A DNA stretch of 64,000 nucleotides. It comes from Filimonas sp. (GTDB lineage: Bacteria; Bacteroidota; Bacteroidia; Chitinophagales; Chitinophagaceae). The notes beneath the pieces are model-generated. The model did no database searches, had not been told where the DNA came from, and saw only the letters and a program-made list of their open reading frames with translations. The stretch lies in NCBI GenBank assembly GCA_017306865.1, contig JAFKHH010000019.1, positions 124,001 through 188,000 on the forward strand, read 5' to 3'. Shown here piece by piece: positions 52,996 through 60,655 of the stretch. Position 1 is the stretch's first letter; every line of letters starts with the position of its first letter. The position numbers and the translations under genes were made by a program.

Positions 52996-55042
52996 CCACC
53001 GGGAAGCGAAGGACAGTCACCAGCATAGCGGGGAGACAGTGCCTAAAGACAACAAAAGCGACTCCCATGAGCATGACCATTCGGGCCTTTTCGGGGGGCA
53101 CGCAGAACTGGTATTCTCCCTGGCCTGTGGTTTTTTCCTTTTAACAGGGTTCCTGTTAAGTAAATTTTTCCAGGTGCCCGGCTGGCTTATACTTTCCAGT
53201 TACATCGTGTCCTATTTCTTTGGAGGTTTCTACACCCTTAAAGAAGCCATAGAGAATATTGCCAAAGGGAAATTCGAAATAGACTTCCTGATGCTCGTAG
53301 CCGCAGCAGGCGCAGCCTCCCTCGGTGAATGGCCGGAAGGTGCCTTATTACTATTCCTTTTCAGCCTTGGGCACTCCCTAGAACACATGGCTATGGATAA
53401 AGCGCGTAAATCCATTGAAGCGCTGGCCGGTCTTGCGCCCAATACCGCCACCGTGCGAAGGGACGGTACTCAAACCGAGATACCTGTCGAAGAACTTAAA
53501 AAGGGCGACATCGTTATTGTTAAACCCAATAGCAAGATACCGGCAGACGGCGTTGTCGTTTCAGGCAGCAGCGCTGTTAACCAGGCTCCCATTACAGGGG
53601 AAAGCATACCGGTGGATAAAGTACCGGTGGGTAACCCCGATGAATTTAACGAAGACGATAAACGCATACCGCAGGAAAGCAGGGTGTTCGCGGGCACTAT
53701 CAACGGTGCCGCCGTTCTTGAAATCAAGACGCTCAGGGAGGCTAAGGATTCTACACTTTCGAGGGTGGTAGAGATGGTTAGAGAGGCCGAGCAACAACAA
53801 TCCCCGACACAACAGTTTACAAAAAAACTGGAAAAATACTATGTACCTGCCGTACTCGCACTGGTTGTACTGCTGCTCTTTGCGTTCCTCGTGATCGATG
53901 AACCATTTTCGAAAAGCTTTTACCGGGCGATGGCGGTGCTGGTAGCGGCAAGTCCCTGCGCACTCGCTATCTCTACACCTAGCGCCGTACTTAGCGGCGT
54001 GGCACGTGCCGCCAGACAGGGTGTACTGATAAAAGGCGGCAGGCCGCTGGAAGACTTAGGGGTTTTAACCGCGCTGGCTTTTGATAAAACGGGTACACTG
54101 ACCGAGGGGAAGCCAAAGCTTACAAAGCTGGTGACATTTAACGGCGTTAGTGAAGAAGAGTTGCTGAGCGTAGCCTATGCCGTGGAGAAATTAAGCGATC
54201 ACCCCCTCGCTGCTGCCATTGTAAAAGGTGCTGCTGAGAAACTAAACAACAAAAGCGTAAGCGAAGCGACGGATTTAAAAGCAGTGATGGGTAAAGGTGT
54301 AGAAGCAAATTTCGAGGGTAAGAAGATCCTGATCGGCAATGCTGAATTATTTAAAAGTATAGAAAGCATTAACCTTTCACAAGATGTGCTGGAGCATGTC
54401 GGGGATTTTCAAAAGGAGGGTAATACAGCCATGATTGTTGCGCGGGATGGCCAGGTTATAGGAGTGATAGGTGTTATGGATGTTGCGCGTAAGGAAGCTG
54501 CGGGGGTAGTAAAAGAACTTTCCAAACTGGGTATTAAGAAAATGGTGATGCTGACCGGCGATCACCAGCAGGTGGCTGACGCTATAGCCAGAGAGATAGG
54601 TATTACCGAAGCCAGGGGTAATCTTTTGCCCGAACAGAAGGTAGAAGCCATAAACCAGTTACGTGAAAGTGAGAACAAGCTTGCAATGGTTGGCGATGGC
54701 GTCAATGATGCACCCGCAATGGCAAAAAGTACGGTAGGCATCGCGATGGGCGCAGCAGGCAGCGATGTGGCACTGGAAACAGCCGACATCGCTTTGATGG
54801 CTGACAAGTTAGAGAACCTGCCGTTTGCCATTGGGCTTAGCAGGAAAAGCAAGGCCATTATTAAACAAAACCTGTTTGTCAGTCTTGGCGTCGTAGCCTT
54901 ACTGATACCACTGACCATATCAGGGGTTGCCAACATTGGGCCTGCTATCATAGCCCATGAAGGTTCTACCCTCCTGGTGGTATTTAACGCACTGCGCCTC
55001 CTGGCTTACGGTGATAAAGCGAAAATGGTTAAGGCAAAATGA
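52976..55042 (+). CDS. Heavy-metal-exporting P1B-type ATPase (SPC type)
   Basis: The 688-residue pump lacks the N-terminal HMA domain and has instead a His-rich cytoplasmic tail (about residues 6-42, with HNHRE, HQHSGE and HEHDHSG). Membrane and actuator domains follow, the latter with TGES near 205. The ion-binding motif in segment 6 is SPC (residues 326-328) rather than CPC, as in the P1B-4 group that exports Co, Zn, Cd or Fe. Asp370 in DKTGTLTEG is phosphorylated; SDHPLAAAI holds the HP motif, and GDGVNDAPA is present. It should pump divalent metal into the periplasm, from where the RND pump takes it. It overlaps the MgtC-like gene by 20 bases. Confidence 0.93.
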   Translation: MKTETHNHREAKDSHQHSGETVPKDNKSDSHEHDHSGLFGGHAELVFSLACGFFLLTGFLLSKFFQVPGWLILSSYIVSYFFGGFYTLKEAIENIAKGKFEIDFLMLVAAAGAASLGEWPEGALLLFLFSLGHSLEHMAMDKARKSIEALAGLAPNTATVRRDGTQTEIPVEELKKGDIVIVKPNSKIPADGVVVSGSSAVNQAPITGESIPVDKVPVGNPDEFNEDDKRIPQESRVFAGTINGAAVLEIKTLREAKDSTLSRVVEMVREAEQQQSPTQQFTKKLEKYYVPAVLALVVLLLFAFLVIDEPFSKSFYRAMAVLVAASPCALAISTPSAVLSGVARAARQGVLIKGGRPLEDLGVLTALAFDKTGTLTEGKPKLTKLVTFNGVSEEELLSVAYAVEKLSDHPLAAAIVKGAAEKLNNKSVSEATDLKAVMGKGVEANFEGKKILIGNAELFKSIESINLSQDVLEHVGDFQKEGNTAMIVARDGQVIGVIGVMDVARKEAAGVVKELSKLGIKKMVMLTGDHQQVADAIAREIGITEARGNLLPEQKVEAINQLRESENKLAMVGDGVNDAPAMAKSTVGIAMGAAGSDVALETADIALMADKLENLPFAIGLSRKSKAIIKQNLFVSLGVVALLIPLTISGVANIGPAIIAHEGSTLLVVFNALRLLAYGDKAKMVKAK

Positions 55043-55143
55043 GTAACATATCATTTCAACATACAAGGCAGGTTCATTTTTTCAGCCAAGAACGACCACA
55101 TGAAAACGGTGCGGCTTTCAGACAGTTGAGTAAAAGTCGCCAT

Positions 55144-55191
55144 CAACAAGCGCCGGTCCTTTCCAAGACTGGCCGTATTTTTTGCTTGTTG
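55144..55191 (+). repeat. Hairpin repeat, copy 1
   Basis: An inner stem GCCGGTC/GACTGGC (55152-55158 and 55167-55173) is wrapped by CAACAAG (55144-55150) and CTTGTTG (55185-55191), with a T-rich run between. It resembles a terminator about 100 bases after the P-type ATPase stop. The inner stem matches copies 2 and 3. Confidence 0.55.
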
Positions 55192-55343
55192 AAAAAAGGA
55201 TTTATCCGAAAAAAGCTTGAAAAGAAAGATAGAAGAGCAAGCAGTAAAATATATATTCCAACCCGGTTACCCCTTGCCGGTTCAGTCTTGATGCAACGCT
55301 GTGGCTTTTCCATAGTTAAAGGTAAGTCACGTCCAAACACAGC

Positions 55344-55371
55344 AAGACCGGTCCTGTCCAGGACTGGTCTT
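55344..55371 (+). repeat. Hairpin repeat, copy 2
   Basis: AAGACCGGTCCT (55344-55355) and AGGACTGGTCTT (55360-55371) form a 12-bp stem with one G-T pair and a GTCC loop. The 18 bases CACAGCAAGACCGGTCCT (from 55338) are identical to those leading copy 3. Confidence 0.6.
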
Positions 55372-55528
55372 CTTTATCCGCGTAAAGTAACAAGACCCGT
55401 TAATACAGGATTGATCATACTTGTAAACGGGGCTACACAAATAATGGAGGTGGTTGGGCGATTCCAGGTCGGGCAACATTTTAAGAAAACGAGGTTTCCA
55501 GGTTTAGTTAAGTAGAATAGCACAGCAA

Positions 55529-55552
55529 GACCGGTCCTTTCGAGGACTGGTT
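55529..55552 (+). repeat. Hairpin repeat, copy 3
   Basis: GACCGGTCCT (55529-55538) and AGGACTGGTT (55543-55552) form a ten-base stem with two G-T pairs and a TTCG loop, followed by ATGTTTT. It ends 31 bases before the small membrane protein gene. The rest of the 55043-55583 gap encodes nothing I can support. Confidence 0.6.
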
Positions 55553-55583
55553 ATGTTTTAAAAAAATAATCAATCAATTAATT

Positions 55584-55793
55584 ATGGCCAAGCAGTCAAG
55601 GATGGCAGCAAAGAGAAAGCACGTCCCGGCGGCTAAGACGAAAAATAAACGGGAGCCCATTTGGATGAGAGTTACCAAAATTGTAACAGTAGTTGTGTTT
55701 ACTATTATCATGCTGATGTCTATGGTGGGTGCCATTTTACATTACCGGGATTTCGTCAACAATAAGGATACTCACAGTCATAGTGCCAAATAG
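55584..55793 (+). CDS. Small single-span membrane protein
   Basis: I do not recognise this 69-residue protein. The N-terminal 28 residues are very basic (MAKQSRMAAKRKHVPAAKTK), followed by one membrane helix (about 31-51, VTKIVTVVVFTIIMLMSMVG) and a short outward tail with histidines (DTHSHSAK). By the positive-inside rule the N-terminus is cytoplasmic. It lies in the metal cluster between the triple hairpin region and the bestrophin gene, on the same strand; the His-containing tail could touch metal ions in the periplasm, which is only a guess. Confidence 0.65.
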   Translation: MAKQSRMAAKRKHVPAAKTKNKREPIWMRVTKIVTVVVFTIIMLMSMVGAILHYRDFVNNKDTHSHSAK

Positions 55794-55984
55794 GTATTTA
55801 CAGGCAGAATATGATTGCTGCAGTGTTTTGAACGGGAAAAATATAATGAGCGGGAAATGAATAAGAATAAATGTCAATTGTATCGACTTGAATGTGAACA
55901 GTCACGTTAAACTGGCTACCGGTGGGTATGCCTGCAATTGTAGCGCGGTCACCAGTGGTATACGGAAGACATAAAATCAATATA

Positions 55985-56860
55985 ATGCTGTTAAATAAAA
56001 AAATCTCCGTCCTTGCCTTTGTCAAACTTATCAGGTATAACATTATCGCTATTTGCAGTTACGCGGTCATCGTTGGCATGCTTGACCAGTACTCATTTAT
56101 GGCGAAAATTTCCGTTCCGCTTGCCCTGACCGCAACGGTTGGCACGGTCGTATCTCTGCTGCTGAGTTTCAGGACTGCCCAATCCTATGAACGATGGTGG
56201 GAGGCAAGAACTGTTTGGGGTGCCATAGTAAATGATTCCAGAACCCTCATCCGGCAGTTAATGGAGTTCTTACCTGATACGCCGGATAAGGAGATGCAAT
56301 TGAAAACATTTGTTGACCGGCATGTTATCTGGTGCTATGCGCTTAGTGAATCGCTTAGAAGAAGACCTTTTTCACAACCGGTGATTACTTACCTGGCAAC
56401 AGAAAAAATAGACGAACTAAACATTCCCAATGCGTTGCTTACAAGACATGGTATGGATCTTTCGACTTTAAACCTGACGGAGTTCCGGCAGGTACAAATT
56501 GATAGCACTATTACCCGTCTATGTGATGCGATGGGCAAATGTGAACGGATAAAAAACACGGTGTTCCCCAGGTCATACAGCCTCCTGGTACATGTACTGA
56601 TTTACATCTTTGCCACATTGCTTCCCTTTGGACTTGACGATCAGTACCTGTATGTAGAAACAGGCTTAACGATACTCATACCGCTGATGTTTATTTCTAT
56701 CGAACGTACCGCAATCCTGATGCAAGACCCTTTCGAGAACCTGCCAATGGATACGCCCATGACCACGATATCGACTACCATAGAGATTAACTTAAAACAA
56801 ATGACCGGCAACCCTGACACGCCGCCTATGCCTGCATCAAACACCTATTACCAGATGTAA
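55985..56860 (+). CDS. Bestrophin-family ion channel
   Basis: The 291-residue protein starts at MLLNKKISVLAFV; an ATG at 55922 would add 21 residues without family similarity. It matches bacterial bestrophins: LALTATVGTVVSLLLSFRTA, then QSYERWWEARTVWGAIVNDS, the most conserved stretch of the family, and YSLLVHVLIYIFATLLPFGL in the later membrane part. Four membrane segments are expected, assembling as a pentameric channel. Bacterial members conduct cations or anions; which ion cannot be told here. It lies between metal exporters on the same strand, so it may balance charge or ions during metal stress (inference). Confidence 0.88.
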   Translation: MLLNKKISVLAFVKLIRYNIIAICSYAVIVGMLDQYSFMAKISVPLALTATVGTVVSLLLSFRTAQSYERWWEARTVWGAIVNDSRTLIRQLMEFLPDTPDKEMQLKTFVDRHVIWCYALSESLRRRPFSQPVITYLATEKIDELNIPNALLTRHGMDLSTLNLTEFRQVQIDSTITRLCDAMGKCERIKNTVFPRSYSLLVHVLIYIFATLLPFGLDDQYLYVETGLTILIPLMFISIERTAILMQDPFENLPMDTPMTTISTTIEINLKQMTGNPDTPPMPASNTYYQM

Positions 56861-56906
56861 CAGGGTAAGCCGTTATACAATCACATGTGAAAAAATATAG
56901 AAAGAT

Positions 56907-57803
56907 ATGGCCTCATTAAATTCATCGACCGCCGGTGCAAAGCATAATAAATCGCTCAAGATCGTGTTCGTCATTACGGCGACCTATCTTGTCATTGAAG
57001 TGGTGGTCGGTTTTATTTCAAACAGCCTGGCATTACTCTCTGATGCAGCCCATATGCTGACCGATGTAGGCGGGCAGGCTCTCGCGCTTTTTGCTATCTG
57101 GATGACCGCCAAACCTAAAACCAATCGCAAAACCTATGGTTATTACCGTGTAGAGATACTAGCGGCACTGACCAATGCAATTGTCCTCATATTTATATCA
57201 GGCTTTATTCTCTACGAAGCGTGGCAACGTTTTAGAAATCCCCCGGCGATAGCGGGCGGCCCTATGCTTATCGTGGCTTTCTGTGGTTTAATCGTCAACC
57301 TTATCGGCATGAAAATTCTTAGTGCAGGTTCTAAAGAAAGCATCAACATCAAGGGTGCTTTCCTGGAGGTCGTGAGTGACATGCTGAGTTCCGTGGGAGT
57401 TATCATTGCAGGTGTTGTCATCCTATTTACCGGCTGGTTTTATATAGACCCAGTGATCAGCGCACTCATCGGGCTTTTTATCCTGCCAAGGACGTTTCGC
57501 CTGTTAAAAGAATCTGTTGACATCTTACTAGAAGGAACTCCGGCAGGGCTGGATTACCTGGCAGTGGAGAAATGCATCACCGAAAGACCGGGCGTGGTAG
57601 CGGTGAATGATCTCCATATATGGACGATTACTTCCGGCGTGAATGCCCTGAGTGCACACGTGGTGGTAAAGGACGATTTTAAACTTTCAGAAATAGGCGA
57701 ACTGGTCCGCAGTATCAAGGAACATTTGATACGTGATTTTGGCATCAATCACAGTACGCTGGAAATAGCAGGGAACGTAGATTACCAGCAAAATAACGTT
57801 TAG
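56907..57803 (+). CDS. czcD: CzcD-type cation diffusion facilitator
   Basis: The 298-residue exporter has six membrane segments and the CDF metal-site motifs: SDAAHMLTD in segment 2 (H and D ligands) and LEVVSDMLSSVGV in segment 5, where Glu replaces the His of ZitB, as is usual in CzcD. GYYRVEILAALTN is also characteristic. The C-terminal cytoplasmic domain (about 215-298) has HIWTITSGVNALSAHVVV, the ferredoxin-like metal-sensing fold. It exchanges cytoplasmic Zn, Co or Cd for protons. It follows the bestrophin by 46 bases and precedes a small membrane protein by 17, so it belongs to the same transcription unit. Confidence 0.93.
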   Translation: MASLNSSTAGAKHNKSLKIVFVITATYLVIEVVVGFISNSLALLSDAAHMLTDVGGQALALFAIWMTAKPKTNRKTYGYYRVEILAALTNAIVLIFISGFILYEAWQRFRNPPAIAGGPMLIVAFCGLIVNLIGMKILSAGSKESINIKGAFLEVVSDMLSSVGVIIAGVVILFTGWFYIDPVISALIGLFILPRTFRLLKESVDILLEGTPAGLDYLAVEKCITERPGVVAVNDLHIWTITSGVNALSAHVVVKDDFKLSEIGELVRSIKEHLIRDFGINHSTLEIAGNVDYQQNNV

Positions 57804-57820
57804 TAAACCAACACCAAAAT

Positions 57821-58438
57821 ATGTATAGCATCATTGCTGGAACGGTCTTGCTCGCATTTATCCATGCGCTCATACCCAATCACTGGCTGCCACTGGTGGC
57901 AGTTGCGAGGGCAGAAAAATGGGAGCGGTCAGAATTATTGCTGGTGTCTTCCATCACGGCTTCTGCGCATGTAATAGGAACGGCGGTACTCGGATTGGTA
58001 CTCGGTATGGTGGGAGCTAAACTGGCCCACCGCTATGATGAATATATTCATTACCTCTCGCCCCTCCTGTTGATTGTATTCGGCCTGATTTATTTCAGTA
58101 TTAACCTGCCACACCAGCACAGGGCCGTTAACAATAACGTGGCGCTTTACCAACAGTCCAGGCGCAGGTGGATCATCCTTTTTGTGGTCATTATGTTTTT
58201 TTCACCCTGCCTGGAAGTGGAGAGCCTTTTTCTTGCAGTAGGTGCGTATGGATTCAATAATATCCTGTTACTGGTATTGGTGTATGCCGTTATTAGTATT
58301 ACGGGTATCATCTCTCTTGTGATGCTTGCATTCAAGGGCGTTGAGCTTTTGCATTTCCATTTTATAGAACGACACGAAAAAAAGGTCACCGGCATTGTGT
58401 TGATTGTTGTAGGAATCATTTCATTTTTTATTCATTAA
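57821..58438 (+). CDS. NicO/UreH-like membrane transporter (tentative)
   Basis: The 205-residue membrane protein has about six hydrophobic segments. Its start, FIHALIPNHWLPLVAVARAE, places His and Asn-His in segment 1 in the way the NicO/UreH nickel-cobalt transport families do, and ASAHVIGTAVLGLVLGMVGA places a further His in segment 2. A charged loop (about 87-110) contains LPHQHR. The family call is tentative because the match is by pattern only. It is the next gene after CzcD, 17 bases away, so transport of a transition metal is likely; direction and ion are unknown. Confidence 0.6.
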   Translation: MYSIIAGTVLLAFIHALIPNHWLPLVAVARAEKWERSELLLVSSITASAHVIGTAVLGLVLGMVGAKLAHRYDEYIHYLSPLLLIVFGLIYFSINLPHQHRAVNNNVALYQQSRRRWIILFVVIMFFSPCLEVESLFLAVGAYGFNNILLLVLVYAVISITGIISLVMLAFKGVELLHFHFIERHEKKVTGIVLIVVGIISFFIH

Positions 58439-58454
58439 CGATCAAACATGGGTC

Positions 58455-59429
58455 ATGTTATCAGGAAAATACAACCAAAAAAAGCAGGGGAGGAAAAGAA
58501 CCCCGGCAAAGATTGTCCCCTTGCATCTACGCCAGGACAGCGGTGCATTTAATCCAGTAAGACAATCAAATTTCGTCAGGTGGATATTCGCAGCTATCAG
58601 CTTTTCTATTTTGATGGCTGGTATTTATTTCGATGAACCTGGTGTACTGAATCCGGGCGTCTTTCCTGCCATGCCACGTTTCCTGTGGCTTCTTGGCGTG
58701 TACCTTCCACTAGCAATAACGATAGTCCTGTCTATTGTTCAGGTAGCACGCAAAGGCATAATGGAAGGTTCACTACTAATCACGTTCGCTGTATTGACTC
58801 CTTTATTAATGGGCAACTGCCCGGTAGCAGTGGCTATTACAACCTTCTACTACAGTGGGAAAATACTGCTAAGCACATGGCAAAAATATTTCACGTTTAA
58901 AATGCATTTACTGCTTAAAAAGCGTAAGCGCGAAGCAAGGATATTGCTTTTAATACGGGATACCGGGGAAAAAAACAGGAGACAGCCAGGACCGGGAGCA
59001 GGGCACAGGAAGTTATATATGGTTGGGCAGACCGGACCATCCACTAACAAGTTCATAGTAAGAGACAAATCAGTTTTTATAAGCGGGGATATAACCGCTG
59101 CAGACAGTGCACTGCTGACGCCAGGGTACAAACAACAACCCACTTATAAAATGACAGCCATGCAGCCGTTGCAATATTTTTTGTCAATTATCAATGCATA
59201 CCTGACAATACCAGCAGCAGCAGGATCTGTCATAATTACCTGTTTAACGAGTAATGTAAGCCCGTTGAAAACCCTGCTTTTCCCCGGTTTTATCATATTA
59301 CTCGCGGGTGCAATGCTAGAAGTACTCATCCCCTTTGTCTTTGCCTGCTACAATTACCTGCTAGTCCGTTATTTCAGCACTGGCAACAGCCCGGCAGGCC
59401 GTGCAAAGGGAAATTACTTACCTGAATAA
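58455..59429 (+). CDS. Shortened, degenerate P-type-ATPase-like membrane protein
   Basis: The 324-residue protein resembles the first half of a P1B metal ATPase. ITFAVLTPLLMGNCPVAVAI, then TTFYYSGKILLSTW, lines up with the conserved membrane pair ahead of the actuator (usually LMTIAxxGAxxIGExPEAV). SVFISGDITAADSALLTPG lines up with the actuator's DGxVxxGxxxVDxSxLTGES, but the catalytic TGE is lost. The following membrane segments lack any CPC/SPC motif, and the phosphorylation and nucleotide domains are missing. It therefore cannot pump ions as known ATPases do. The frame is intact, so it may be kept as a partner or regulator of the full ATPase at 52976. The similarity is read by eye. Confidence 0.5.
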   Translation: MLSGKYNQKKQGRKRTPAKIVPLHLRQDSGAFNPVRQSNFVRWIFAAISFSILMAGIYFDEPGVLNPGVFPAMPRFLWLLGVYLPLAITIVLSIVQVARKGIMEGSLLITFAVLTPLLMGNCPVAVAITTFYYSGKILLSTWQKYFTFKMHLLLKKRKREARILLLIRDTGEKNRRQPGPGAGHRKLYMVGQTGPSTNKFIVRDKSVFISGDITAADSALLTPGYKQQPTYKMTAMQPLQYFLSIINAYLTIPAAAGSVIITCLTSNVSPLKTLLFPGFIILLAGAMLEVLIPFVFACYNYLLVRYFSTGNSPAGRAKGNYLPE

Positions 59430-59434
59430 TAATA

Positions 59435-60034
59435 ATGGCTATGGATTATGTTATCAATTTAGCAACTGCTTATGTTAAGGCGTTGTTTGCCCTGTATATG
59501 AAACCATCCTTACGATATCATTCGCTCAGTCATACGATGGCCGTGGTCAACAGGTGTATTGAAATGAGTAATTTCTATTCCCTGCCAGATAAAGCACATA
59601 GGAACCTGGTGGTCGCCGCGTGGTTTCATGATACCGGCCACCTTGTTTCAGGACACCGTGACCACGAAAAAGTTGGCGTGGGATTGATGCATGCCTTCTT
59701 TGTGTCTTCTAATATACCTCCCAATGATTTGGACCTTGCTGCGGCTGAACAATGCATCATGGCTACCAAGTGGCCACCTGCGCCGGTAAGCACGGAGGAA
59801 ATGATCATCTGTGATGCAGATACCTATCATTTGGGAACACCTGAGTTCTTCCTGACAGATAGGGCAGTAAGGGAGGAGTTCAGTGAACAAAAAGATATGA
59901 GCGACAGGGAATGGAAAATGAAGTCCCTGAAATTCCTCGAAGAGCATACCTTTTTCACAGCATACTGCCAGCAGCTTTTAAATGCAGGTAAACAGGCAAA
60001 TATTGAAACTTTGCGTTTGCAACTGTCTTTATAG
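59435..60034 (+). CDS. HD-domain metal-dependent phosphohydrolase
   Basis: The 199-residue protein has the HD signature in order: RYHSLSHTMAVV (first His), AAWFHDTGHLVSGH (HD pair) and MIICDADTYHLG (final Asp). These bind one or two divalent metal ions and hydrolyse phosphate esters or nucleotides. It has no signal peptide, so it is cytoplasmic. Substrate is unknown; similar small HD proteins act on nucleotides or as metal-dependent phosphodiesterases. It starts five bases after the degenerate ATPase-like gene and is the last plus-strand gene of the metal cluster. Confidence 0.85.
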   Translation: MAMDYVINLATAYVKALFALYMKPSLRYHSLSHTMAVVNRCIEMSNFYSLPDKAHRNLVVAAWFHDTGHLVSGHRDHEKVGVGLMHAFFVSSNIPPNDLDLAAAEQCIMATKWPPAPVSTEEMIICDADTYHLGTPEFFLTDRAVREEFSEQKDMSDREWKMKSLKFLEEHTFFTAYCQQLLNAGKQANIETLRLQLSL

Positions 60035-60217
60035 ATCGTCACGTATTTTATCCAGTACTAATACGCCTGCAAGCTGCTCTAGCCGGGTCAGCCCCACGAC
60101 TTCATATCTCGAATAGGACAGTGATACATAGCATGCAATGACAACAGGATATACACCAGCAAAATAAATAGGATTATCCTCTACTTTTGACCAAATCGAA
60201 AAACTACCTAAATTCAA
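60029..60217 (-). pseudogene. Possible small open frame or gene remnant
   Basis: A frame of 62 codons on the minus strand encodes FAGVYPVVIACYVSLSYSRY and then LEQLAGVLVLDKIRDDL, which has protein-like composition and a hydrophobic centre. It overlaps the HD gene's end by six bases. No family is recognised and nothing supports its start, so it may be a remnant or chance. Confidence 0.25.
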
Positions 60218-60249
60218 TCGAGGCTGACCTGTAACTTCCCCTTACCCGC

Positions 60250-60480
60250 TTAAATGCTGTCTTCAGGTTTTGTGTCTAATAAAAGCTTTTCCATTCTTTC
60301 CTTGATTTCACTGGGTAGCGCTGCATCCAGCTTCAATGACCATTCATGGCTTACATTAAGGTATAAAACATACATATCCTTTAATTTCTTATCTGGAAAA
60401 AAGGCATCGTATTCTATTTGAAGTCCTTTTACAAATGCTTCAAAAGAAGTTTGCCATTTAATCAATTTGATTTCGTCCAT
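60250..60480 (-). CDS. Small hypothetical protein
   Basis: I do not recognise this 76-residue protein. It is soluble and helical, acidic to neutral, with LIKWQTSFEAFVKGLQIEYD at the start and LKLDAALPSEIKERMEKLLL near the end. It begins with a clear ATG and has protein-like composition. It lies between the metal cluster and the shortened Mrr-STAND gene on that gene's strand, 175 bases behind it. No motif or function can be given. Confidence 0.5.
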   Translation of the reverse strand: MDEIKLIKWQTSFEAFVKGLQIEYDAFFPDKKLKDMYVLYLNVSHEWSLKLDAALPSEIKERMEKLLLDTKPEDSI

Positions 60481-60655
60481 AGTCGTTTATTAAAAATGTT
60501 TGATAATCTGGTCACTACCTGCCATTAAAGTAGTGTCTTATTGGTTCATCTGCCAACTATTTATTAGCTGCCATAGACTGCGTTTCTGCTGAAACTAATT
60601 GTCATCTCGTTCACCATTACTATTGCAATGTCCGTGCCGTGCGGCACTGGAAATG

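Noticed and set aside
55039-55515. A 158-codon plus-strand frame after the P-type ATPase
   Set aside because: It runs across two of the three repeated hairpins, has no protein family pattern and a composition rich in Arg, Lys and Ser typical of chance frames.
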